DNA from: Gammaproteobacteria bacterium
GTDB taxonomy: Bacteria > Pseudomonadota > Gammaproteobacteria > GCA-002705445 > GCA-002716945
Assembly (NCBI GenBank): GCA_016779485.1
Contig: JADHNN010000005.1
Span: forward strand, 18,246-82,245
Direction: 5' to 3'
DNA: 64,000 nucleotides
The notes under the pieces were generated by a model that saw only the letters and a list, made by a program, of their open reading frames with translations, had not been told where the DNA came from and did not search any database. Positions 40,678-52,857 of this stretch are shown here, one piece after another. The translations under genes were made by a program, and so were the position numbers. Each line of letters starts with the position of its first letter. The first letter of the stretch is position 1.

Positions 40678-42485
40678 TATTCTTGATTATTTTTATTATA
40701 ATTTCTTCTATTACTAGACTTATATTTATTGTATTTGTAATTCTTATTATTATATCTTCTATTTTTATTATAATATCTTCGTGGCCTTTTACTCTCAGAT
40801 TCCTCTTCTTTGAGTCCAAAAATTACTCTAAATATTTTTTTGAAAATATTAACTCTTGGTCTGATTATATCTTGAGTTGATCTTCTAGGTTTAGGGGGTA
40901 TGCTTTTTGGCTGTACAGCAGACATTAAAGCTACCTCTTTATCTTGAATAATCTTCCCATCTGATGCTTTATTATTATTTTTATTATTTCTATTATTCTT
41001 ATTTCTGTTTTTTAATTTTTCTTTAAAATCAGATTCACTTAAACCTTCATTATCAATTTCATAACTTGATGTATCTAAATCTGGATCTGGTACTATCTTA
41101 ATTTCAATTTTATGTCTAGATTCTATATTCAAAATAGTATCCTTTTTCTCATTAAGTAGATATGTCGCTAGCCTAACTGGCAGATAAACTGTTTGTTTTT
41201 CTTTTGCATTCATAGCCTCCTCTTCTATTATTCTTAGAAGAGATATAGCTAACGTGGAAAGGGATTTAATTTGCCCTGTTCCATCACAAGTAGGGCAATT
41301 TTCATAATTATTTTGTATTATGGATGACTTTAATTTCTGTCTCGATAGTTCCATTAAGCCAAATTTTGAAATTCTAGCAAATTGAATCTTAGCTTTATCC
41401 TTTTTTGCATATTCAGCAACTTTTCTCATAACATTTTTTTGAGAATTAATCGACATCATGTCAATAAAATCTATTACAACAAGTCCACCGATATCTCTTA
41501 GTTTAAGTTGTGTCAATATTTCGACAGCTGCTTCAATATTAGTATTTTGTGCCGTATCTTCAATATCCATACCTTTTGTAGAACGAGCAGAGTTGACATC
41601 AATACTAACTAATGCTTCAGTAGAGTCTATTACTATATTACCACCCGATGGTAAATTAATATTTCTTTTGTAAACAGTCTGAACTTGTTTTTCAATTTTA
41701 TGTTTGCTAAATATTGGAATTAAATCAGAGTGATGTTCAGTTTTAATTTCATGATGAGGCATAAATAGTTTCTTCGCTCCAATAAAATTATCATAGAAAC
41801 TTTTATCATCTATATAAACTTCATCAATAGTCTCATCGCAATAATCTCTTATTAATCTCGCCATCATACTGCTTTCTTGATAGATAAGAAAAGGGGCACT
41901 TTGTTGAACAGAGGTTTCAAGAACAGATTCATAAATTTGTATGAGATATTCAATATCCCATTTGACAGATTCACTGGACGCTTCCAAACTAGATGTGCGA
42001 AGAATTACGCTCATACTTTCAGGAATGTCTAATGATTCCATAAGCTCTTTTGCCTTGACTCGATCTTCTCCCTCAATTCTTCTGGAGATTCCACCTGTTG
42101 ATGGGTTTTTAGGGAGTAGAACTAGGTATTTACCAGCTAAACTAAGATAAGTTGTCAATGCGGCACCTTTATTACCACGTTCTTCTTTATCAACCTGGAT
42201 AATAATTTCTTTCCCTACTTCAAGGCAATCGCGTGATGCTTTGTTTGTATTAGAGAAAATTTCTGGGGATATCTCTTTAAATGGAAGAAAACCGTGCCTG
42301 GTTCTTCCAAAGTTTATGAATGCAGCTTCTAAGCTAGGTTCAACTCGAGATATTTTTCCTTTGTATATGTTTGATTTGATGTTCCTTGATGGAAAGTCTA
42401 TATCTAAATCTATTAGCTTGTCGTCTTCTATGACAGCAAGTCTCACCTCTTCCTTCTGGGAGGCATTGAGTAATATTTTTTTCAT
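40677..42485 (-). CDS. rne: Ribonuclease E, short form
   Basis: Main mRNA-decay and rRNA/tRNA-processing endonuclease. 602 aa (E. coli 1061): the catalytic half is complete but the degradosome scaffold is nearly gone. S1 domain at ~37-125, active-site DNase I-like region with VVIDFIDMMS, and zinc-link NCPTCDGTG near 410. After ~490 the protein has an N/K/R-rich linker, an amphipathic helix NIFKKIFRVIFGL (~545-557) resembling a membrane-targeting segment, and a 38-residue tail of almost only Y, N, K, R. RNase G is an alternative name, but the extended C-terminus and position opposite rluC favour RNase E. Confidence 0.92.
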   Translation of the reverse strand: MKKILLNASQKEEVRLAVIEDDKLIDLDIDFPSRNIKSNIYKGKISRVEPSLEAAFINFGRTRHGFLPFKEISPEIFSNTNKASRDCLEVGKEIIIQVDKEERGNKGAALTTYLSLAGKYLVLLPKNPSTGGISRRIEGEDRVKAKELMESLDIPESMSVILRTSSLEASSESVKWDIEYLIQIYESVLETSVQQSAPFLIYQESSMMARLIRDYCDETIDEVYIDDKSFYDNFIGAKKLFMPHHEIKTEHHSDLIPIFSKHKIEKQVQTVYKRNINLPSGGNIVIDSTEALVSIDVNSARSTKGMDIEDTAQNTNIEAAVEILTQLKLRDIGGLVVIDFIDMMSINSQKNVMRKVAEYAKKDKAKIQFARISKFGLMELSRQKLKSSIIQNNYENCPTCDGTGQIKSLSTLAISLLRIIEEEAMNAKEKQTVYLPVRLATYLLNEKKDTILNIESRHKIEIKIVPDPDLDTSSYEIDNEGLSESDFKEKLKNRNKNNRNNKNNNKASDGKIIQDKEVALMSAVQPKSIPPKPRRSTQDIIRPRVNIFKKIFRVIFGLKEEESESKRPRRYYNKNRRYNNKNYKYNKYKSSNRRNYNKNNQE

Positions 42486-42524
42486 TATGAATCCTGTTTA
42501 TCATTATATTTATATATATTTTTT

Positions 42525-42567
42525 GTTATGTGCGCTATTTATATATTGTTATTCTGCGCTATTATAT
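42525..42567. repeat. Direct repeat pair in the rne promoter/leader
   Basis: GTTATGTGCGCTATTTATAT (42525-42544) and GTTATTCTGCGCTATTATAT (42548-42567) are near-identical direct copies offset by 23 bp. The second copy overlaps a minus-strand TATAAT (42566-42561) that could drive rne; the first would lie in its 5' leader. Could be an operator pair or an mRNA element. Confidence 0.5.
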
Positions 42568-42674
42568 CTGTTCTTAAGTATACAAGTATTTCTATGTTAA
42601 TACATTTGAACTTTATAAAACACTAATATAGCAATGATTAGTGGTATCATCAATCTAAAATACATAATCAACTA

Positions 42675-43583
42675 ATGGAAAAAACCAATATTCTTCATGT
42701 AAATAAGGAATTATGCGGGCAAAGACTTGATAATTTTTTAATTAAAAAGTTAAAAGGATTGCCAAAAAGTCTGATATATAAGCTTGTTAGAAGTGGTCAA
42801 GTAAGAGTGAATAAGAAAAGAACAAAAGTTTCTTATAGAATCACAGAAAAAGATCTAATCAGGATTCCTCCATATCTAATTCATAATGAGATTATAGCGA
42901 AGAAAATTATATCCAATGTCTCTGACTTTATTCATTTTGAAAATGAAGATTTTATGATAATAGATAAGCCTTATGGCATAGCAGTGCATGGCGGGACAAA
43001 TCAAGATGTAGATTTTTTATCATCTCTTAAAAAGTCCAAAGAAAATGAAAATTTATCATTAGTACATAGATTAGATAAGAATACTTCTGGATGTATGCTC
43101 ATATCTAAGAACTATCAAACAGCATCATTTCTAGGTAAAGAATTGACCAATAGAAATATACAAAAAAAATACTACGCACTTTTAGTAGGAACATTGAGTA
43201 AAGATATAATAGAGATTGAATCTAAGATAGATAAAGATAATAGAAATCAAAAAATGATAATTAATAACAGTGAGGGTAGAGAAGCTCATACCAAGATTAG
43301 GCTTATCAAACAATTTAAAACCCACTGTTTGGTAGATGTTGAGATAGAAACTGGAAGAACACATCAGATAAGATTACATACATCTTCAATTGGGTATCCG
43401 GTTGCAGGCGACAACAAATATAACGAAGATAGTAAACAATCAAATTTAAATATTGGCCTTAAGAGATTATTCTTACATTCCTACTATTTATCATTCTTCT
43501 ACAATAAAAAATATGAATTTATAATAGATTTACCTTCTGACTTAAAAGAAGTAATATCTAAATTAGAGGAATTAAATGACTGA
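42675..43583 (+). CDS. rluC: 23S rRNA pseudouridine synthase RluC
   Basis: Makes pseudouridine in 23S rRNA (positions 955, 2504, 2580 in E. coli). 302 aa. S4 RNA-binding domain ~13-75 (QRLDNFLIKKLKGLPKSLIYKLVRSGQVRVN) and RluA-family catalytic domain with SLVHRLDKNTSGCML (catalytic Asp) and EIETGRTHQIRLH. Divergent from rne, the standard rluC location. CATAAT at 42663-42668 lies six bases before the ATG. Confidence 0.94.
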   Translation: MEKTNILHVNKELCGQRLDNFLIKKLKGLPKSLIYKLVRSGQVRVNKKRTKVSYRITEKDLIRIPPYLIHNEIIAKKIISNVSDFIHFENEDFMIIDKPYGIAVHGGTNQDVDFLSSLKKSKENENLSLVHRLDKNTSGCMLISKNYQTASFLGKELTNRNIQKKYYALLVGTLSKDIIEIESKIDKDNRNQKMIINNSEGREAHTKIRLIKQFKTHCLVDVEIETGRTHQIRLHTSSIGYPVAGDNKYNEDSKQSNLNIGLKRLFLHSYYLSFFYNKKYEFIIDLPSDLKEVISKLEELND

Positions 43584-44469
43584 GAATGACAAATCGCTGA
43601 ATGAAATAGTATCTACGTTACTTGCTGAACGAAAACGTGACTATAGAAACAAAATTATTCTTAGACTTTTCTTCTTTATTGCTTTTTTGTCTTTGATATT
43701 TTTTGTACCAATTAGCAAAGACATTAGTATAAGTTCACCGCATGTAGCGTTAATAGAAATAAATGGGCTGATATCATCCGAGACACCTGCTAGCGCTGAA
43801 AATATTATTCCTCTATTAAACCGTGCTGCTAAGAATACTAATGCTGAAGCAATCATTATCAAGGTCAATAGTGGTGGTGGCAGTGCTACTCAATCAAAAA
43901 TTATTTTTGATGAAATAAGAAATATAAAAAAAACATCCAATAAGACAATTATATCTATTATCGAGGATGTTGGAGCTTCCGGCGGCTATTATATTGCTAT
44001 GGCCGCTGATCAGATTATTGCTTCTGAGACTAGCATAGTGGGATCGATTGGCGTAAGGCTTGATAGTTATGATGCGAGAAGTTTATTTAATAAATTGGGG
44101 ATTAAATCTAGAACAATTTATTCAGGAGAGAATAAATTGATTTTGGATCCTTTTCATGAGCTAACTTCTGATCAATACAATCATGTAAAAAACTTAACAC
44201 AAGAAATTCACGAGCAATTCATTGCGGATTTAATAGAAAGCAGAAAAGATAAAATTAATCCTGAAAACAAACTAATTTATTCAGGACTATTCTATACTGG
44301 ATTACAAGCAAAAAATAATGGATTGATAGATGATATATCATCAGTTTATAAATTAAAAAATGAAAAATATAAAAATATAAAGATACATAAATATAATAGT
44401 GAGCAGAATATTATTAACCAACTAATTCAAACATCGCTGTATAATTTTTTTCAACTTAAAACGTACTAA
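43576..44469 (+). CDS. sppA: Signal peptide peptidase SppA (short, S49 family)
   Basis: Membrane serine protease that degrades cleaved signal peptides. 297 aa, the short single-domain form. Membrane anchor at ~25-45; VNSGGGSATQSKIIFDEI oxyanion region, nucleophile serine in EDVGASGGYYIAM, and lysine base within KSRTIYSGENK. Overlaps the rluC end by eight bases. Confidence 0.93.
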   Translation: MTENDKSLNEIVSTLLAERKRDYRNKIILRLFFFIAFLSLIFFVPISKDISISSPHVALIEINGLISSETPASAENIIPLLNRAAKNTNAEAIIIKVNSGGGSATQSKIIFDEIRNIKKTSNKTIISIIEDVGASGGYYIAMAADQIIASETSIVGSIGVRLDSYDARSLFNKLGIKSRTIYSGENKLILDPFHELTSDQYNHVKNLTQEIHEQFIADLIESRKDKINPENKLIYSGLFYTGLQAKNNGLIDDISSVYKLKNEKYKNIKIHKYNSEQNIINQLIQTSLYNFFQLKTY

Positions 44470-44471
44470 CA

Positions 44472-45941
44472 ATGTCTAAGATATATTTCTATCCTGATAT
44501 TAATTATCAAGATATAAAACATATTGAAAAAGCTCATTCTGTTCTCAACGATAAACTTCTTATCAATCAAGCTGTTAATGTAATTTATGAAAAAATTATA
44601 AACTTAATAGATAAAACAGATTCTATATTATTTGTATGCGGCCCAGGCAATAACGGATTAGACGCATTAATTACTGCTAACAAGCTTGCTTCATATAATT
44701 ATAAAGTTGAAGTGTTTATTACTGATAAACTTAAAACTGCTATTGATATTAATGACTATAAACGATGCAATATAGTAGAGAGCTTAAGAGATATATCATC
44801 ATATAAGTTTATTATAGATGGTATTTTTGGTTATGGGCTAAACAGAACCCTCTCTCAGCACTATATCAATATAATTACATCAATTAATGAATCATCTGCT
44901 TACATTATATCGATCGATGTTCCTAGTGGTCTAAATTGTGAAACAGGAACACCTATGCCGGTTTCAATAAAATCTCATCATTTAATATCATTACTAAACA
45001 TCAAGAGAGGATTATTTACTAATCATGGTCGTGATATGTGGTCACAGATTTCTCATCACAACTTGATAGACTATGATAGTCAAACAAAAAATTTCCTCAT
45101 TACTGCAAATGAAAAGTTATTCATCAATCACAGCTTAATTAATCCAAGAATAATTTCTAGAGAAGAGCTTCATTCACAACATAAAAAATCTAATGGTATA
45201 TCTTGTATTGTAGCTGGACAGCAACCTTACCACGGAGCATTAATTTTAGCTGCAAAAGGTTCTATTGATACGGGTGCTAAGTACATACATGTGTATACTG
45301 AGACGGAATATTCCTATTCACTTCCATTGCTAATTCCAGAAATTATTGCAAATTCATTTTCTATTAAGGCATTTAGTGATGCTATACGTTCTTATAAAAA
45401 TATATTAATTGGTCCTGGCACAACTACTATAAGTGAAGAGTATGTTTGTGTAGCTTTAGAGAATATAGACTATGTTGACTCAATAATAATTGATGCCGGC
45501 GCACTCAAATACATAGATAAATCTAAGTCTTATTCAGATAAACTTATAATTACTCCTCACCCTGGTGAGGCAGCTGAATTATTAAATATGGATGTATCGG
45601 ATATTCAATATGATAGATATACTGCTGTACAAAATCTATATGATATTTATAAATGTATTGTTGTTCTTAAAGGCTCAGGAACAATAATATATGATGGTAA
45701 GAGTTTCTACACATGCATGGATGGAAACTATAAAATGGCCTCTGCCGGAACTGGTGATATTTTGTCAGGAATAATTTTGTCAGAAACTTCATTTAATAAT
45801 TATAATATAGAAGCTTGTATAAAAAGCGTTACATATCATTCTTATTCTTCAGATATACTTCTTAGTGAATCAGTAAATAATAATTTTAGGCCATCCATGA
45901 TACCTGAAAAATATAGTGAATTAATAACTAATGAAAAATAG
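44472..45941 (+). CDS. nnr: Bifunctional NAD(P)HX epimerase / ADP-dependent dehydratase
   Basis: Repairs hydrated NAD(P)H. 489 aa. N-terminal NnrE domain (~1-215, FVCGPGNNGLDALITANKLA and IDVPSGLNCETG) and C-terminal NnrD domain (~225-489, TPHPGEAAELL, VLKGSGTIIYDG, SAGTGDILSG). First gene of the nnr-tsaE-miaA-hflKC block; overlaps tsaE by eleven bases. Confidence 0.94.
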   Translation: MSKIYFYPDINYQDIKHIEKAHSVLNDKLLINQAVNVIYEKIINLIDKTDSILFVCGPGNNGLDALITANKLASYNYKVEVFITDKLKTAIDINDYKRCNIVESLRDISSYKFIIDGIFGYGLNRTLSQHYINIITSINESSAYIISIDVPSGLNCETGTPMPVSIKSHHLISLLNIKRGLFTNHGRDMWSQISHHNLIDYDSQTKNFLITANEKLFINHSLINPRIISREELHSQHKKSNGISCIVAGQQPYHGALILAAKGSIDTGAKYIHVYTETEYSYSLPLLIPEIIANSFSIKAFSDAIRSYKNILIGPGTTTISEEYVCVALENIDYVDSIIIDAGALKYIDKSKSYSDKLIITPHPGEAAELLNMDVSDIQYDRYTAVQNLYDIYKCIVVLKGSGTIIYDGKSFYTCMDGNYKMASAGTGDILSGIILSETSFNNYNIEACIKSVTYHSYSSDILLSESVNNNFRPSMIPEKYSELITNEK

Positions 45942-46359
45942 AAACTATATTGTAGAAAAATTATCAGACTATGATTCCTTATTTAGTAATCTAATTTTAT
46001 TGCATAAAAGAAAATCTATTGTTTTTCTTAAAGGAGAATTAGGTTCTGGCAAAACAACCTTCATCCAAAGATATTTGCAATATCATTGCAACATTGAGAA
46101 TGTCACTAGCCCAACTTTTGGAATTGTTAATAATTATCTGAATAGTGATAATAATATATTTCATTACGACTTATATCGCATAAACGATCATAATGAATTA
46201 AATGAATTTGGATTTTATGAAAATCTCGACACTAATACTCTTCATTTGATTGAGTGGCCAGAAATAATACCTAGCAATCTTGTTATCCCCAACATAATAA
46301 TCAACTTTAAGCTTATAAATAGTAGAAGATTATTAACTATCAATTTTGTTGATGAATAA
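45931..46359 (+). CDS. tsaE: tRNA threonylcarbamoyladenosine biosynthesis ATPase TsaE
   Basis: ATPase of the TsaB-TsaD-TsaE complex that makes t6A37. 142 aa. Walker A in LKGELGSGKTTFIQRYL, followed by VTSPTFGIVNNY and FHYDLYRINDHNEL; LIEWPEIIP near the end. The amiB and mutL genes that usually follow are absent, and miaA begins within its 3' end. Confidence 0.95.
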   Translation: MKNRNYIVEKLSDYDSLFSNLILLHKRKSIVFLKGELGSGKTTFIQRYLQYHCNIENVTSPTFGIVNNYLNSDNNIFHYDLYRINDHNELNEFGFYENLDTNTLHLIEWPEIIPSNLVIPNIIINFKLINSRRLLTINFVDE

Positions 46360-47269
46360 TATATTTATATTACTTGGGCCAACAGCATCAGGAAAGTCTC
46401 GTCTTTCTCAAAAATTAGCAGATGAATTTTCATTTGAAATCATTAATGCTGACTTATACTCAATATACAAAGGTCTTGATATTGGGACAGCTAAACCATC
46501 GAAAAAAGCACTCATCAAAAATAAACATCACTTGATTAATAAATTAGAACCAACTGACGAATACAATGTGTCAAAATACTGTCATGATGTTAATAAATGT
46601 ATCAATGAAATAACTTCTCTTAATAAAATACCTCTGATTACAGGCGGCTCAATGATGTATGTTTATCAACTTTTAAATGGATTAACACATCAGTACAGTA
46701 CTTGCGATACTGATCTGAAAATTATTAAATACATTCTTAAAGAATATACAAATAAGCAAATTATTGATGCTATTAGAAAATATGATCATTCTCTAATTAA
46801 GACGCTTAATAAAAATGATACTTACCGTATTGAAAAACTATTAGAGCGTTTAATTAGTTCTGATTCTTCTTTTAGCAAAATTAATGGTCTTTATGAAAAC
46901 ACTACATTTAATATAACTATTATTTTTATCAATATTAAAAATCGAGATATTTTAAGAAATAATATTCACAAAAGAACATTAGACATGATAGACGATGGTC
47001 TTATTAATGAAGTAAAAAATCTCAAATATAGTTTTAAATTAACGCATAACCATCAGTCGATGAGAGCAATTGGGTATAAAGAAACTCTTCAATATCTAAA
47101 TCATGAAATTACACTTAAAGAGCTCATAAATATAATCACTCTATCTACACAGCAGTTAGCGAAACGCCAAATTACATGGATGAATAAATTTAAAATAGAT
47201 TTCCATTATTCGTACCCTGATGATGAGTATGAGAAACTGTCTGACTATGTTAGATATCTTTTAAATTAA
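46352..47269 (+). CDS. miaA: tRNA dimethylallyltransferase MiaA
   Basis: Prenylates A37 of tRNAs reading UNN codons. I take the ATG at 46352 (305 aa), not the TTG at 46346. P-loop LLGPTASGKS, YKGLDIGTAKPS, GGSMMYVYQLLNGL and QLAKRQITWMNKF are seen. The substrate motif usually reading DSMQVYR is DLYSIYK here, a mild change. hfq and hflX, which commonly follow, are missing; hflK is next. Confidence 0.95.
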   Translation: MNNIFILLGPTASGKSRLSQKLADEFSFEIINADLYSIYKGLDIGTAKPSKKALIKNKHHLINKLEPTDEYNVSKYCHDVNKCINEITSLNKIPLITGGSMMYVYQLLNGLTHQYSTCDTDLKIIKYILKEYTNKQIIDAIRKYDHSLIKTLNKNDTYRIEKLLERLISSDSSFSKINGLYENTTFNITIIFINIKNRDILRNNIHKRTLDMIDDGLINEVKNLKYSFKLTHNHQSMRAIGYKETLQYLNHEITLKELINIITLSTQQLAKRQITWMNKFKIDFHYSYPDDEYEKLSDYVRYLLN

Positions 47270-47330
47270 ACTAATATAGAATTGATGACATGATGCCTAT
47301 GGTATATCATCTAACAAGGAGATTATTTAA

Positions 47331-48440
47331 ATGGCATGGAATGAACCTGGTAACAAAGACCCGTGGGGTAGAAATAAAAATACCTCAAATTTAGATGGGA
47401 TAATAAAAGATTTTAAAAAAACTATTGATGATTTATTAGGCAATGGTGGACCAGTTCCACCTTCCTCAAAGAAAAGTGCTGGCTTCCTTGCAGCTATATT
47501 TTTTGTAATATACCTCTTATCAGGGATTTATATCGTAAATGATGGTGAACGGGGAGTTGTTCTTCAGTTCGGTAGCTTTAATGAAATTACTATGCCAGGA
47601 CCACATTGGGTACCTAGGTTTATACAATCAGTTGAAATAGTTGATGTAAGCAAGATACGCTCAGTACAACAAAAGGCTGTTATGCTGACTGAAGATGAGA
47701 ACATTGTAAGCATAAGTTTTGCTATTCAATACGATGTTAAAGATGCTAGTGATTATATATTTAATCTTAGAGAACCTGATATTACTGTCTCACAAGCTGG
47801 AGAAAGCGCTATTCGAGAAATCATGGGACAAAACACCATGGACTATATAATTACAGAAGGAAGAACAGGTGTTGCAGCTGATACTAAAAAATTACTACAA
47901 AGCGTTCTCGATAGTTATGGCGCAGGAATAAATGTTCAAACGTTAAACATACTAGAGGCACAACCACCAGAACAAGTCCAAGATGCATTTTCTGATGCTA
48001 TCAAGGCTAGAGAAGATGAACAAAGATATATCAATGAAGCAGAGGCTTACAGTAATGAGATAATTCCTCTTGCAAGAGGAGAAGCTAAACAAATGTTAGA
48101 ACAAGCTCTTGCATATAAAGTTAAGCTAATTAATGCTGCAGAAGGAGAAGCATCCAGATTCACACAACTATATAATGAGTATAAGAAAGCCCCTGATGTT
48201 ACAAAAGAAAGGCTATACATTGAAGCGGTTCAATCAGTATTATCCAATAGTAGCAAAATAATGATAGATGTAGAGGGAGGTAACAACTTATTGTATCTGC
48301 CACTTGATCAGCTAATTGATAAAAATAAAAACAGAAATAATGAAATACAACAAAGTGAAAGTGAAGTTACCATCAAGGACAGAATTAATTCGAGCAGAAA
48401 CAATTTCAATTTAAGAAAAAGAGATTTATATAATGAATAA
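47331..48440 (+). CDS. hflK: FtsH protease regulator HflK
   Basis: Prohibitin/SPFH membrane protein that cages FtsH with HflC. 369 aa. Glycine/proline-rich N-terminus, membrane helix at ~49-69, SPFH domain (VNDGERGVVLQFGSFNEITMPGPHWVPRF) and a long helical region to the C-terminus. Strong AGGAG Shine-Dalgarno at 47319-47323, eight-base gap to ATG. Overlaps hflC by eight bases. Confidence 0.95.
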   Translation: MAWNEPGNKDPWGRNKNTSNLDGIIKDFKKTIDDLLGNGGPVPPSSKKSAGFLAAIFFVIYLLSGIYIVNDGERGVVLQFGSFNEITMPGPHWVPRFIQSVEIVDVSKIRSVQQKAVMLTEDENIVSISFAIQYDVKDASDYIFNLREPDITVSQAGESAIREIMGQNTMDYIITEGRTGVAADTKKLLQSVLDSYGAGINVQTLNILEAQPPEQVQDAFSDAIKAREDEQRYINEAEAYSNEIIPLARGEAKQMLEQALAYKVKLINAAEGEASRFTQLYNEYKKAPDVTKERLYIEAVQSVLSNSSKIMIDVEGGNNLLYLPLDQLIDKNKNRNNEIQQSESEVTIKDRINSSRNNFNLRKRDLYNE

Positions 48441-49302
48441 TAGAAATTTAATAACGGGTTTATTAGCATTTGTGTTAATCGCAATTTCATCCACTTTTAT
48501 TGTCGATGAGAGAGAAGTTGTGATTAAATTCAGACTTGGTGAAATCGTTTCAACATATGATAAACCAGGATTATATTTTATGATTCCTTTTCTAAATAAT
48601 GTCAAAAAGTATGATTCTAGATTATTGACTATGGATTCTAAACCAGAACAGTTTTTAACAAGTGAAAAGAAAAACGTAATAGTTGATTCTTTCGTTAAAT
48701 GGAGGATATCAGATCCAAGCAGCTTTTATAGGTCCTCTAAAGGAGATGAAAGAATTGGTGTTAATAGATTATCACAGATCGTTAATGACCTAACTAAAAG
48801 TGAATTCAGTAAAAGGACTGTTAATGATGTAGTTTCAGGTGATAGAGTTGAAATTATGACAAAAGTTACAGAAGAGGCTAATCAGTTTTCTCAAACACTT
48901 GGTATCACAGTAGTTGACGTACGATTGAAAAAAGTTGATTTACCAGATGAGGTTAGTAACTCTGTATATGCAAGAATGGTAAAAGAAAGAGCAACTGTTG
49001 CAAAATCTTTCCGATCTAAAGGCAAAGAGGAAGCTAAAGGTATTACTGCTGTTGCTGAGCGTGAATCGGAAACTATCATTGCGGAGGCGTATAAAGAAGC
49101 TCAAGAAATTAAAGGGCAAGGGGACGCTCAATCGACTCAAATATATGCAGATGCTTTTTCAGCAAACCCAGAGTTTTACTCATTCTACAGGAGTCTAGAG
49201 GCATATAAATCTACATTTAATGATAAAAGTAATATGATACTTTTGAAACCTGATTCTGATTTCTTCAAGTACTTTAATGATACTAACGGTGTTAAGAAAT
49301 AA
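48433..49302 (+). CDS. hflC: FtsH protease regulator HflC
   Basis: SPFH partner of HflK. 289 aa. Membrane helix at ~5-22, then VDEREVVIKFRLGEIVSTYDKPGLYFMIPF, and the conserved RSKGKEEAKGITAVAERESETIIAEAYKEAQEIKGQGDA helical region. Its stop overlaps the non-AUG start of the next small gene as ATAA. Confidence 0.96.
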   Translation: MNNRNLITGLLAFVLIAISSTFIVDEREVVIKFRLGEIVSTYDKPGLYFMIPFLNNVKKYDSRLLTMDSKPEQFLTSEKKNVIVDSFVKWRISDPSSFYRSSKGDERIGVNRLSQIVNDLTKSEFSKRTVNDVVSGDRVEIMTKVTEEANQFSQTLGITVVDVRLKKVDLPDEVSNSVYARMVKERATVAKSFRSKGKEEAKGITAVAERESETIIAEAYKEAQEIKGQGDAQSTQIYADAFSANPEFYSFYRSLEAYKSTFNDKSNMILLKPDSDFFKYFNDTNGVKK

Positions 49303-49490
49303 CTAGTTTAGAGTCTGTAGCTTTAGTATTTGCTCTAATACTCATATTAGAGGGGATAATACCTCTATTTTACCCAAATACATTCAAAAATGCGCTTTTG
49401 TCTATAGCCGATATGGATGAGAAATCATTGAGAATGATTGGCCTTACATGTATTATCTTTGGGTTAGTTTTGTATTATTTGGCGATTTAA
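49299..49490 (+). CDS. yjeT: DUF2065 membrane protein YjeT, with apparent ATA start codon
   Basis: Not in the ORF track because no ATG/GTG/TTG opens it. The 63-codon frame encodes SLESVALVFALILILEG-IIPLFYP and ends GLVLYYLAI, a clear match to DUF2065 (E. coli YjeT, 65 aa), which sits after hflC in many gammaproteobacteria. The family N-terminus aligns with the ATA at 49299, which overlaps the hflC stop as ATAA: exactly what a G-to-A change would make of the common ATGA coupling. An in-frame stop lies two codons upstream, and the first standard start is codon 34. Two membrane helices. Either AUA initiation by coupling, or a recently silenced gene. Confidence 0.7.
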   Translation: MTSLESVALVFALILILEGIIPLFYPNTFKNALLSIADMDEKSLRMIGLTCIIFGLVLYYLAI

Positions 49491-49497
49491 ATAAACT

Positions 49498-52460
<2,963 letters not shown>

Positions 52461-52476
52461 ATAATGCAGTGATTAA

Positions 52477-52505
52477 TTGAAAAATCTACCTTTGTACTGT
52501 AGTAT
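52477..52505 (+). promoter_or_regulatory. Candidate rpsF promoter
   Basis: TTGAAA at 52477-52482, 17-base spacer, TAGTAT at 52500-52505. The predicted start near 52512 leaves a ten-base leader holding AGG before the rpsF ATG. Confidence 0.45.
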
Positions 52506-52521
52506 TGCCCTAGGTAAAATT

Positions 52522-52854
52522 ATGAAAAATTATGAATTAGTACTTATGTTTTCTGTTGGTGAGGATACACTTACTGATCAGACTATAGACAAATATAAAT
52601 CTGTAATTACAGAGAATAATGGTGCTATAGATCGATATGAAGACTGGGGTTCTCTAAAGATGTCATACGATATCAATAATGAGAATAAAGCTAGATATAT
52701 ACTTATTAACTTTAAAGCTGATAATAAAATTATAGACCAGTTAAATGAATTGATTAAATTCAACGATCATATACTCAGACATTTAATAATCAATACAAAA
52801 GACGCACATACCGAAGGGTCTTTCATGAATAAAGAACAACTTCAAACAGTTTAA
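52522..52854 (+). CDS. rpsF: 30S ribosomal protein S6
   Basis: Binds S18 in the 30S platform. The track start (TTG 52477) coincides with a promoter -35; the ATG at 52522 gives MKNYELVLMFSVGE and 110 aa, normal for S6. Family features YELVLMFS, and DWGSLKMSYDINNENKARYILINF are present. No glutamate-rich tail. First gene of rpsF-rpsR-rplI. Confidence 0.96.
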   Translation: MKNYELVLMFSVGEDTLTDQTIDKYKSVITENNGAIDRYEDWGSLKMSYDINNENKARYILINFKADNKIIDQLNELIKFNDHILRHLIINTKDAHTEGSFMNKEQLQTV

Positions 52855-52857
52855 AAT

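Noticed and set aside
52477-52521. TTG start for rpsF
   Set aside because: S6 begins at MKNYEL; the TTG is part of a likely -35 element.
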